Assembly: GCA_033064195.1 (NCBI GenBank)
Contig: JARBJD010000086.1
Span: 1 to 64,000, forward strand
Length of the DNA: 64,000 nt
Source: Blattamonas nauphoetae
Lineage: Eukaryota > Preaxostyla > Oxymonadida
Direction of reading: 5' to 3'
Part shown: piece after piece, positions 23,090 through 32,410 of the stretch
Numbering within the stretch: the stretch's first letter is position 1
Layout: each line of letters starts with the position of its first letter
The notes under the pieces: model-generated
What the model saw: the letters and a program-made list of their open reading frames with translations, nothing else
Told to the model about the DNA's origin: nothing
Databases searched by the model: none
Translations under genes and position numbers: made by a program

Positions 23090-23145
23090 CAGGTCTCAAT
23101 TGTTGAAGGCCCTGGTTTGGTGGAGGATTGAGAACAGCGAAATCC
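23047..23145 (-). repeat. Right terminal repeat of the DIRS element
   Basis: Inverted copy of the left end, extended outward by GGAGGATTGAGAACAGCGAA and ending in ATCC; the extra outer part is found complemented in the internal region at 18,750-18,800. Confidence 0.9.
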
Positions 23146-23477
23146 TTCAGTACAGACTTCTTTCAGACGGGATGCAGTTTCTTCCACCAGTGTTTTCAGA
23201 CACGTTGTCCCACAACTTTCGAGTAGACCGCAGAATTCCCAAACCCGACCAAGCCAATCATCCTGTCGATCTTCTGCTGCTTAACCAGCGAACTTATGTC
23301 TCCAGAATTCAGCGCCGACACAAGTTCCAGGATTTCCACGAGAACCAAGCTCCAGTCGTCGGGTTCTTGCTGCGCGGAGGTTGTATCGACCTGACTGAGC
23401 GCGTCGCAACGTTTCTGAATGTCAAAAAGCGTTCGGTTGGCAAATTTTCAGTGAAAGTGCATTCAGCACATGTCTGA
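23146..23477 (+). pseudogene. Right part of the host ORF interrupted by the DIRS element
   Basis: About 110 codons with host-like codon use: IQYRLLSDGMQFLPPVFSD, then DQANHPVDLLLLNQRTYV, VVGFLLRGGCIDLTERVATF and a stop. I do not recognise the family. Its frame joins that of 18,310-18,377 across the element, indicating an insertion into coding sequence. Confidence 0.5.
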
Positions 23478-23892
23478 AGCTCATCAAGGATGGAACAATG
23501 CACAGGGAATGAATGTGAACATGCTGAAATCGAGTGGATATGTTTTTTGACGCTTCAAAGTCTGACAAGCAGCGTCCTTCTCATTTTCACACTCTCCGTC
23601 TCGAACTGCATCGTTTGCTCTTTTGTCGTTGATTTCTCTTTTGTTGAAAATGGGGATGGTCGTCCGACAGAGACGTTGGAACATTCGTATCTATGATTGA
23701 TTTTGTGTTGTGTGATCTGCCTTCAGGACCAGTTTGTCTCTTTTCATTGTTCTTTGACGAGCGTATGTTATCTTCCGCGTCGTCCCCTTCACAGGCTCCA
23801 TCTTCATTTATGGATCATTTCAGTTTTGGTCGATTGATTTTTTCTTCCTTGTGGATGATTCTGTCATCACACTTTCATTGTTTCTCTCGTTT
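23478..23892. other. Upstream region of family gene B
   Basis: No gene. The last 130 bp are homologous to the upstream region of gene D (GATTTTTTTCTTCCTT and flanks), part of the duplicated unit. Confidence 0.55.
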
Positions 23893-23925
23893 GTTTTCTG
23901 ACCCATAACGAGTGATTGACCACAG
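23893..23925 (+). promoter_or_regulatory. Conserved leader segment of family gene B
   Basis: 33 nt, starting GT, ending CACAG, core CCCATAACGAGTG, twelve bases before the ATG at 23,937. Same element as upstream of A and D. Confidence 0.5.
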
Positions 23926-23936
23926 AAAACGAAAGA

Positions 23937-25007
23937 ATGACAGCCTCAGACACGACAATATCAACCTTAACTGATTATTCTTGCCATGGTAACTCTTCCC
24001 TCCCCTTTGCATGTTCTCTAGAATGCTCACCGTTCCTAGATTGGAGTGAAGAAGGACTTGGATCTGAACACGAAAAGGCCGTTGTCTTTCAGTCTCTCGT
24101 TGCCACCATTAAGTCCCAACCCGCACTTAATGACTCACTGGAAGCGAAGGCCGTTGAATTTCTAAAATCTGTGCATCCGACTAAGACAACATCATACGAA
24201 GCTTTTCTCCGCAGCCTTCCATCGTTCTCTGATGATTCTTCAGCAGACTTCGTACATTCTTTTGTGGTGCTCATTTCTTCGCCCAGTCAGACAATCGCCT
24301 CCACAGCAATGGAGATCCTCCAAACTCTGATCACTTGGTGTTCTGCTAAAGGACGCTATACCCTCGTCCAAGCTGATCTGCTCCCTCAGCTCATCGCTGC
24401 TCTCAATCCACTGTCTCTTTCTTTTGCAGAAACAGGAAACATCCACGTCCATCTCTTGAAAATCCTCCAGGAATCTCTCTGGTTCGCAACTCCGGATAGT
24501 CTCACACTCCTCGGAAATGAAGATGAACATGAGCAACAAGCTGTTCACAAGACGATTTATCAGCAAGTTCTCATGCCTTCGGAGAAGTATGTAAGGCATT
24601 TATGCGTGAACCGATTTTCGATCGTCGATGGAGACCAATCCTATAATTTTCTGGACCTTCTCACCCAACTGCTCAAAATATGTCTATACCATCAGCCAAC
24701 AATGGAATTTGTTCTTCATTTGCCAGTCATTCTCACGATCCCAAGTTGTCTCTCATTCTTCGAAAATGAGAGCTCAATCTGGAATTTTCTGGCTCAGATG
24801 GTTGATGTCCAGCGGGAATGGAACGACGAAGGCGGAGAAGCGCGAGAGATGGGGAAGGAAGTGTATCGAATGTTGAGAATGGAGGGCATGGAAGAAATGA
24901 TTGAGGAAAAGCTGCAAAACGACAAAAAAACGCTTTCCGGAGGATGGATTGTTATCAACTCGATTGAATGGAACACTCTGCTGGGTATGAACATCCGACA
25001 ACGTTGA
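23937..25007 (+). CDS. ARM/HEAT-like family protein B (345 aa after splicing)
   Basis: Member of the local family. I chose the ATG at 23,937 (MTASDTTIS), which matches gene A; the frame is open seven codons further but lacks an ATG there. A 33-nt phase-1 intron (GTAACT...CTCTAG, about 23,989-24,021) removes 11 codons before CSPFLDWSEE. The protein is helical throughout with LVQADLLPQLIAALNPLS, CVNRFSIVDG and the terminal LGMN. A 160-nt block (24,345-24,504) is identical to gene D although the flanks differ, and a 65-nt block (24,760-24,824) is identical to gene C. Confidence 0.87.
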   Translation: MTASDTTISTLTDYSCHGNSSLPFACSLECSPFLDWSEEGLGSEHEKAVVFQSLVATIKSQPALNDSLEAKAVEFLKSVHPTKTTSYEAFLRSLPSFSDDSSADFVHSFVVLISSPSQTIASTAMEILQTLITWCSAKGRYTLVQADLLPQLIAALNPLSLSFAETGNIHVHLLKILQESLWFATPDSLTLLGNEDEHEQQAVHKTIYQQVLMPSEKYVRHLCVNRFSIVDGDQSYNFLDLLTQLLKICLYHQPTMEFVLHLPVILTIPSCLSFFENESSIWNFLAQMVDVQREWNDEGGEAREMGKEVYRMLRMEGMEEMIEEKLQNDKKTLSGGWIVINSIEWNTLLGMNIRQR

Positions 25008-25960
25008 TAGAACAGACAAGAAGCAGCGACACTTTCGAACTGTTTCTAACTGCTTTTGGACAAAACAAACCTGATTTGAGTGTGATCTTTGTGGGCTCTG
25101 GAATCACTTCATGGTCTCGTTTGTCGAACGATTGGGATTCTCTCTCGCCAGTCTCGCTCGATGGTCGCCACACTCTCATTCGCCTTCGCCACCTCTCTCG
25201 CACTGCTCGCCCTCATCGTTTGTGGAAGTCGATGCGTTGTTCGATAGTTGCCACTCTCCTTCTCTTCCATCGCCGTCGCCGACAACCAGAACAACTTCTC
25301 CGAAACCGTCGTCCTCCAAACTCATCTCACCATCGACATCATCTCCACAGCACGCTGCGGCCTCGATGTCTGTCACCATCACCACAACACGCTGCGGCCA
25401 CGATGTCTGTGAACATCACCACAACACGCTGCGGCCTCGATGTCTGTCAACATCCCCACAGCACGCTGCAGCCTCGATGTCTGTCGACCGAAACACGATC
25501 TTCACTTCCGCTTCCTGTGTTATTTCGGCCCTCTCCTCCGCACCCCACCGACTTCAAATTGATCATTCCAATGCCGGCCGTTACTGTCAGCGAGCCTCTG
25601 TGTGCCGCTCCAAATGTCGATGAGAGTTTTGGGAAGGGGCTGAGTGGAAAAGAGCGGAAGGTAAATCAACTTGGAGACTTCAGGTCGATCAGTGTCGGGG
25701 ATTATCTTGTTTCCTGGATTCTAATTGCATTGTTGAGTGAAATTCTGTTGATTTTCCATTTTAATTCTAACTTTTTGGAGCTAATTGATTGATTTCCATT
25801 TGTTGTTCATCTTTTTGCCGAGTAACGTGTCATATCCTGTTTAAAAACGTTCTAAAACCGTCATCTCCCTTCTCTTGGTGATCTTCACATTTGGGATTGT
25901 TAGCTTGTTGAGTCATTCCACGCAACCCACAATTGTCTGGACTCCAAGCAGCTGAAGACA
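25008..25960. other. 3' flank of gene B and spacer
   Basis: The first 200 bp are homologous to the 3' flanks of A, C and D (AACAGACAAGAA, then CTGTTT.TGTGTGATC, then CGAACGATTGGGATTCTCTC). The rest includes a four-unit minisatellite and AT-rich upstream sequence of gene C. The 274-codon frame across it is not supported. Confidence 0.6.
25338..25488 (+). repeat. About 36-bp minisatellite, four units
   Basis: Units of CAT.ACCACA.CACGCTGCGG followed by CCTCGATGTCTGT. One isolated unit is at about 15,655. Confidence 0.9.
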
Positions 25961-27028
25961 ATGGCTCTTCCTTCGTCTGATATTTCGAGTTCACTTGAAC
26001 ATATTCTCCCTGGTATGTGAAATTTTGTCATTCACAGTGATCTAGAGGACTCAAAGTTCCTGAACTGGGATGGTTCTTTTGTGAAGACTCCATTGAACCA
26101 ATCTATGATGTTCCTCTCGCTTGTATCGATGCTCAGACACGGCCATTCCTTTGGAACTTCATTGGAGCAGAACGCAGTCTTGTTTCTTTCACACTTGTCG
26201 CATTCGTTCAATGATCGCGATGACTTCGTTTTTCACACTGTATCATCCTTATCAGATGCTTCTATGCTCAACTTTGTGACCACACTCAGTGTACTATTTT
26301 CTTCTGCAAGCCTGTCCATCACTACCGTAGCAATAAAGATGATCGATTCTCTGATCAGGCACTGTTCAGCGAAGGTTCTCATTGCTCTCCTCAAAGCTGA
26401 TCTGATCCCTCAACTTGTCATCATTCTCCATCCACATTCTCTTCCATTCACCGAAGCTGTTGAGATCCACACATCTCTCATGTCTATCATTTTTTCAACA
26501 GTCTGGCTCACAGGACCAAATTGTCTCGAAGATCTCGAAATCGAAGATGGCGATGGACCACAAGATATTCATGAGACGGTTTTGAAGCAAGTTCTGGCAC
26601 CTTCGGAGAAGTATATTTGGTATTTGTGCGTGAACCGCTTCTCGATCAAGGATGCATCGTTATCGACAGGATTCATGACTTTTCTCGCAAATCTCATCCG
26701 ACCCTGTCCGTATTATCAACCAACATTAGAATATTGTCATCATTTGCCCATATTTCTCACGATCCCAAGTTGTCTCGCATTCATCGAAAATGAGAGCTCA
26801 ATCTGGAATTTTCTGGCTCAGATGGTTGATGTCCAGCGGGAATGGAACAAACACAGCGGAGAAGAACGACAGAGGTGGAAGACAGTGCATCGAATGCTGA
26901 GAATGGAGGGCTCCGAAGATGTGGTTGAGGAAAAGCTCCGAAACGACAAAAGCACAGACATAGGGCGCCAGATTGTTGTCATATCGGCCGAATGGAACAA
27001 CAAGCTGGGCATGAACATTCGATATTAG
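25961..27028 (+). CDS. ARM/HEAT-like family protein C
   Basis: Exon 1 25,961-26,012 (MALPSSDISSSLEHILP), a 33-nt intron 26,013-26,045 (GTATGT...ATCTAG), exon 2 26,046-27,028, giving about 344 aa. The splice joins LP to EDSKFLNWDG, aligning exactly with the FLNW block of A and B. Unlike in A and B, this intron contains stops, so splicing is required. The rest follows the family: LLKADLIPQLVIILHPHS, CVNRFSIKD, LRMEGSEDVVEEKL, LGMN. Function unknown; helical scaffold inferred. Confidence 0.85.
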
Positions 27029-28223
27029 GAAGAGAAACAGACAAGAAAAATCGAACCTTCCGAGCTGTTTCTGTTTTCTTTTGGGCAACAAACGCTGTTT
27101 GTGTGTGATCGTTGTCGGCTCTGGCATCGCCTCATGATTTGGCCTTCCGGAACGATTGCGATTCTCTCTCGTCAGTCTCGCTCGCTGGTCGTCTCACTCC
27201 CCTTCTCCTCCGCCACCTCTCTCGTCCTGCTCAAGCTGCTCATCCGTGGAAATCAATTCGTTTATCGATGGATGGATGATGTCGATCGAGAGAAAGAACT
27301 GAACACGGAAGACGAAAAGAGTGAGGCGAGAGTCGGAAGAGTGGAAGGGTGAGATGAAGGAAGAAGCGGAGAAAGCCAGCCAAGCATGAGTTGAACGGAA
27401 AAGACGAGAGGACGAGGAGGAAGAGCTGCGAAGGAACTCGAAGTGGCCGAATGCTGGACAAGCAGGACACATCCTCAGGACATGGTGTGAGGGAGGGAAG
27501 GAAGAAGAGAAGAAAGGAAAGGAAGAATGTGAAGACGAGAACTGGAGGAAGCGCACGACTCCCCTCTGAACATCTGTCTGCCTGTCTCCTCCATCGTCGA
27601 CGAATCTCAGTGTCGCATTTCGTCGCTCTCGCCGACGACACCGCAATTGATGACCAGCTGTCCTCTCACTCTTCGCCAAAGCCAACCCTAAATGCACTCG
27701 AGGGAAGGACTTGATTGCTGTTGACTGACTTGAGCGGAATTGGCACAACAAACGCGACGACGTTCGGACAGACAGACAGAACACCGACCCAGCCGACCTG
27801 GCGAATTGCCACGTCGTCTCCGCTGTTGCTGCGAGTCTGGCCGGACACACATGACATCGTCGCTTTCGCTCACTCCATGCATCGGTGCTGTGTGGTGACT
27901 GGAAGGACAGCTGGCGACACTGAAGTCCCTGTCGAGTGAACGCCAGACACAGAAGCAGGAGCAGACGCAAACGATGAGAGGGCTGTCGGGAGTGAAGAGA
28001 GGGGAGATGCTGCTGAGTGAGTTTCGAAGGGAGTGATGAAGAGAACAACGGAGTGGTTTTGAATTTGATGAGGTCGGCGACTCAGTAGTGTGCAGGGAGA
28101 GACGAAGGGATGAATGTGAGTGCTCATTTATCGCAACATGTAATGGCATCTCAGGTTTTGTTGGTTGATTTTTTTCTTCCTTTTGGACGTTTATTTCATC
28201 TCAATCTCTTTCTTTCACTCTTT
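27029..28223. other. 3' flank of gene C, spacer and upstream of gene D
   Basis: The family 3' flank occupies 27,030-27,215. Bases about 27,830-28,000 are homologous to about 32,070-32,230 (shared GGTGCTGTGTGGTGACT and CTGTCGAGTGAAC). Long frames on both strands (27,194-28,048 and others) have repetitive Ser/Arg composition and are not called. Confidence 0.55.
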
Positions 28224-28254
28224 GTTCTGACCCATAACGAGTGAAGTTGCACAG
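28224..28254 (+). promoter_or_regulatory. Conserved leader segment of family gene D
   Basis: 31 nt, GT start, CACAG end, core CCCATAACGAGTG, twelve bases before the ATG at 28,266. Confidence 0.5.
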
Positions 28255-28265
28255 AATCAAAACGA

Positions 28266-29348
28266 ATGATCGATATTAACATGAAAGTAGACACATCCTC
28301 AAGTACAACACGCTCTGATTTGTCCTCCCGTCCATTTCTATTTTCATTGGGTTGCTCGCCGTTCCTGAATTGGAGCGAAAATGAACTTGAATCCGAATCC
28401 GAAATGGTCGTCGTCTTTCGATCTCTCGTTGCCACATTGAAGTTGCAGCCTGTTCTTGATGGGACTCTGGAAGAGAAAGCAGTGAAACTTCTCAAATCTG
28501 TGGTTCGGAAGAATACCGAATCAGCTGACGCTTTTCTCCACAACTTTGGGCGCAACATAGATGATTCTTCGCCAGATTTCGTACACTCCATTGTGGTACT
28601 TATTTCTTCGCCCAGTCAGGACATCGCCACACCAGCAGTGAAGATGCTGACTGATCTGATCAATTGGTGTTCCGCTAAAGGACGCTATACCCTCGTCCAA
28701 GCTGATCTGCTCCCTCAGCTCATCGCTGCTCTCAATCCACTGTCTCTTTCTTTTGCAGAAACAGGAAACATCCACGTCCATCTCTTGAAAATCCTCCAGG
28801 AATCTCTCTGGTTCGCAACTCCGGATAGTCTCATACTCCTCGGAATTGAGAATGACAATGAGAAACAGGCTGTTCACGAGACGATTTTGAAGCAAGTTCT
28901 CCTTCCTTCGGAGAAGTATATTCGCCATTTATGCGTGAACAGCTATTCGATCATTGATGGAGAACAATCCAGACTTTTCCTGATTCTCCTCGCCAGACTC
29001 CTCCGATTATATCCTTCTTCTCAACCGACAATGGAAATTATTCTACATTTGCCAGTCTTTCTCGCGAAACCAAATTGTCTCACATTCTTCGAAAACGAGA
29101 GCTCAATCTGGAATTTTCTGATTGAAATGAACCATACTCAGCTGGAATGGAACAGAAAAAGGGGAGAACTGCGAAAGATGGGAAATACAGGGGATCGAAT
29201 GTTGAGAATGGAAGGCATCGAAGATGTGATTGAAGAAAAGTTGCAAAATGACAAGAACACTTATTTTGGAGTCTATTTTATTGACAACTCGATCAAATGG
29301 AACAACCTGCTGGGCATGAACATTCCGTATTTGGGCGATTCTCTTTGA
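28266..29348 (+). CDS. ARM/HEAT-like family protein D, 3' end inside a transposon
   Basis: 360 codons, family-wide motifs as in A-C. At the site where A, B and C have a 33-nt intron, D has a related-length coding stretch without GT...AG borders, so the intron has been lost or fixed as coding sequence. A 160-nt block (28,674-28,833) is identical to gene B. The last residues and the stop are supplied by a 860-bp TIR element inserted at the end of the gene: the family end LGMNIPY is followed by LGDSL and a stop read from the element's terminal repeat. Confidence 0.82.
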   Translation: MIDINMKVDTSSSTTRSDLSSRPFLFSLGCSPFLNWSENELESESEMVVVFRSLVATLKLQPVLDGTLEEKAVKLLKSVVRKNTESADAFLHNFGRNIDDSSPDFVHSIVVLISSPSQDIATPAVKMLTDLINWCSAKGRYTLVQADLLPQLIAALNPLSLSFAETGNIHVHLLKILQESLWFATPDSLILLGIENDNEKQAVHETILKQVLLPSEKYIRHLCVNSYSIIDGEQSRLFLILLARLLRLYPSSQPTMEIILHLPVFLAKPNCLTFFENESSIWNFLIEMNHTQLEWNRKRGELRKMGNTGDRMLRMEGIEDVIEEKLQNDKNTYFGVYFIDNSIKWNNLLGMNIPYLGDSL

Positions 29349-30192
29349 AAGGTCGCAAAACACTAATGTGCGTCCCAAAAATTCATTTTTTGCCCAATTA
29401 CCGTTCTTTATTTCAGTAGACAAGAAATAGGGAAATTATTGAATTTTAAGTTCGATCGCGTTCGATATCGTCCTTTTTTGTTGAAGACAATAGTGCACAC
29501 TTTTTGTCACAGAATCTGTTCGAAAACAGAGAAACGATGGAAAACTACATAAAACGCTCATTCTGTGTGAGAGAACCAACACAAAGACATCTATTGTAGA
29601 AAAAGACACGAAAAGTTCTGAATGGCAAAATCAACAATCATGATGAATTTAGTCTTCAAGATTGGCGGAACATGTCTAACAGAGGTGCTTTGAGGTATCT
29701 CTTGATTCAAAACGGTATTTGATGGGAATTAGAGGAAGAGTAGGGCGAACAAAGAGTCAGTGCCCGTTTGTGATCTATAAGACGAGAAATTTGTGAAAAA
29801 AGTTCCGATCGCGAGTGAAAACTGGAGAAAATATCACACAGTGCAAGTGTACAGATTGTCTTCTGGCTGTGAGAAACAATCTGTCTCGCCTCAAAAAAGT
29901 GCTGAGTGTCTGTCAGTGTGAACGAAATATATGACACAAACCAGGAGAATCACATGTAATGCACGGTATTAGGTCGGTTCAATCACGAATCTGACAAATG
30001 AATACCGTGTGATGAAGAAGGAGTCACCTGAACTTGGAATCTGGAAAAAAGTGAGTGAAAATGGGAAAATCTGGTAATTCAAACCTTAAACGGGGAGAGA
30101 GAGGATGTTTATGTGAACTCTGCTGTTTTCTTTACGATATATAGAGTGGGGATGGAGATAAAACGGAGGCGACCTTTCATTTAGAATCGCCC
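29333..30192. mobile_element. MITE-like non-autonomous DNA transposon, 860 bp
   Basis: Terminal inverted repeats of 24 bp with about three mismatches; each begins GGGCGATTCT and ends GAAAGGTCGC. They are flanked by ATTT on both sides, a candidate 4-bp target duplication. No ORF of note inside. Genes A, B and C lack this insertion at the same point, which defines it independently of the repeats. Superfamily not assigned. Confidence 0.8.
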
Positions 30193-30751
30193 ATTTTCAA
30201 TTGAAACAGACAAGAACCAGCGACTCTTTCGAACTGATTCGGCCTGCTTTTGGGCAACAACCACTGTTTGTGTGATCTTTGTCGACTCTGGCATCACCTC
30301 ATGGCCTCGTTTGTCGAACGATTGGGATTCTCTCTCGCCAGTCTCGCTCGATGGTCGCCACACTCTTCTTCTCCTTCGCAGCCACTCTCGCGCTTCCGAA
30401 GACGATTCGGAAAGGTCAGGAGCTGTCGTCGCTCAGTTCACGGCCATTCTCGATTCCCGCTCTCTCACTGCTCGTTTCTGAAAGATTATGTATCAGCGGA
30501 TGGATGGTGACAGTCGGTGGGAGCTTGTGTTTGCGTGATTGTTTGGTAATTATTCTCCAAAACGTTTTTCTCTTGATTGATTGCATTGATGAGAATGACC
30601 ATCAACAACAAACTGTTTTGAATTCAAGTCATTCTGGATCTCTCACGCTCACCAGCTGACACTTCCAACGCCTATTCGGAGGGATCGAACAATGAGCTCG
30701 CAAAAAAGATGACCGTTCTCGATCCTTACTCCGTCACCCCCACGCCTTCCC
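30193..30751. other. Displaced 3' flank of gene D
   Basis: 30,200-30,375 is the family 3' flank (GAAACAGACAAGAACCAGCG onward), pushed 860 bp away from its gene by the TIR element. No gene. Confidence 0.6.
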
Positions 30752-31329
30752 ATTCCCCTCTGCCTCTCCCTCACCACCCACACCCTCTCACTCCCCTCTG
30801 CCTCTCCCTCCCCATTCACACCCTCCCACTCCCCTCTGCCTCTCCCTCACCACCCACACCCTCCCACTCCCCTCTGCCTCTCCCTCACCACCCACACCCT
30901 CCCACTCCCCTCTGCCTCTCCCTCACCACCCACACCCTCCCACTCCCCTCTGCCTCTCCCTCACCACCCACACCCTCTCACTCCCCTCTGCCTCTCCCTC
31001 ACCACTCACACCCTCCCACTCCCCTCTGCCTCTCCCTCACCACCCACACCCTCCCACTCCCCTCTGCCTCCCTCACCACCCACACCTCTCACTCCCCTCT
31101 GCCTCTCCCCTCACCGCCCACACCCCCCCCTCTGCCTCTCCCTCACCACCCACACCCTCCCACTCCCCTCTGCCTCTCCCTCACCACCCACACCCTCCCA
31201 CTCCCCTCTGCCTCTCCCTCACCACCCACACCCTCCCACTCCCCTCTGCCTCTCCCCTCACCACCCACACCCTCCCACTCCCCTCTGCCTCTCCCTCACC
31301 ACCCACACCCTCCCACTCCCCTCTGCCTC
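30752..31329 (+). repeat. C-rich minisatellite, unit about 38 bp, inverse of the 12.7-kb array
   Basis: About 15 units built from CTCCCTCACCACCCACACCC and TCCCACTCCCCTCTGCCT. Same unit as the array downstream of gene A, in the same orientation relative to the family gene. Flanks on the far side also match (GATGGTGGC and CGAAGCAC blocks). Confidence 0.97.
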
Positions 31330-32402
31330 GCTTCTCACCTCACTCGGTGATGCGCGTGATGGTGGCCGTTCGTTCGAAGCACATGCAGTGTCAACCTCGT
31401 CTGTCTTCCTCCTTCGCTTTCTTTGACTAATCGTCGAATTCTTCGCCATTCACTCCTCTCTTCTTTCGTCATCCAAGATTCCACACCAAACTGGACAGCA
31501 AGAAAATGATGAGAAGAATGGGAACGAGGACATGAAGAGTCAACGAGAAGAACAAACTGGGCGACATCTGGCGATTCTCAATCGACAGACATTGGCGAAG
31601 TGCGATCTTTGTCTCGTCTGGGCTGGCATCAGCGAGATCGATCAATCGATCCTGACCATCGTCGACATCTTCCTGACCATCGTCGAAATCTTCCTGACCA
31701 TCGTCGAAATCTTCATCGCTTCTTCATTCTCGCTCAACCAAAACTTCATCCTCATCAGCCCCTTCTCCTTCCCATCCTCTGCCTTTCCCAAAAACCCAAT
31801 CGATTTTGTTTCTAGCAATTTCGGCGTGGAGGAAGGGCTTCAAGCGGATCCCACTCGCACCAACATCTGAATGTTCATCTCCATCCTCACTGACTCTTTT
31901 CACCCTCTTTTCACACGTTCCACTCGCTCACATCACTCTGACAGTCTGAATTCAACGCACACTTTGATCATCCTTCCTCCTTCGTCAAGCCATCCGTCGG
32001 CTTCAGACTGACGGACGAGACTCCGACTAAGCTGACCACGCGACTTGTCACGTTCACTCACTCGTTGCCGCGAGTATGGCTGGACACACATGAAATCGTC
32101 ACGTTCGCTCACGTCAAGGGTCGGTGCTGTGTGGTGACTCGAAGGACAGCTGGCGATGCTGGAGTCTCTGTCGAGTGAACATCAGACGCCGAAGCAGGCG
32201 CAGACGATGAGAGGGCCGTCCAGAGTGAGGGAGAGGGAAGGTGTTGATGTGTGTTTTGAACAATGTGATGGCCGCGAACAAGCGTCTCGTGTTGAAGGTG
32301 AAGCAGGAGCAGGCGAGACAATGACAGCTTGTTTTCGGAAAAATGGATCAAACATGTCATTAGGAAACAATTGTACGGTTGAATCAGTTTCATGAACCAG
32401 AG
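31330..32402. other. Spacer with duplicated blocks
   Basis: 31,330-31,480 matches the far flank of gene A's minisatellite; 32,070-32,230 matches the far flank of gene C. A 21-bp unit (TTCCTGACCATCGTCGAAAT) is repeated three times at about 31,650-31,712. No gene supported. Confidence 0.55.
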
Positions 32403-32410
32403 CTTCGTGG

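Larger units (their letters stand above)
18379..23145 (-). mobile_element. DIRS-type tyrosine-recombinase retroelement
   Basis: It has the full DIRS-1 layout read on the minus strand: right terminal repeat, gag-like ORF, reverse transcriptase with RNase H, tyrosine recombinase, internal complementary region, left terminal repeat. The termini are inverted copies, and the internal region joins the complements of both outer ends, the arrangement DIRS elements use to make a circular intermediate. Overlapping frames are usual for the family. It looks nearly whole, with about one break in the RT/RNase H region, so it is young. It sits inside a host reading frame. Confidence 0.92.

Noticed and set aside
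24968-25792. 274-codon ORF after gene B
   Set aside because: It runs through the family 3' flank and a minisatellite; homologous flanks of C and D do not preserve the frame.
27194-28149. Ser/Arg-rich ORFs of 284 and 153 codons
   Set aside because: Low-complexity composition and no conservation of frame in the homologous block at 32.1 kb.
30709-31350. 213-codon Pro/Ser-rich ORF
   Set aside because: Lies in the C-rich minisatellite; same artefact.
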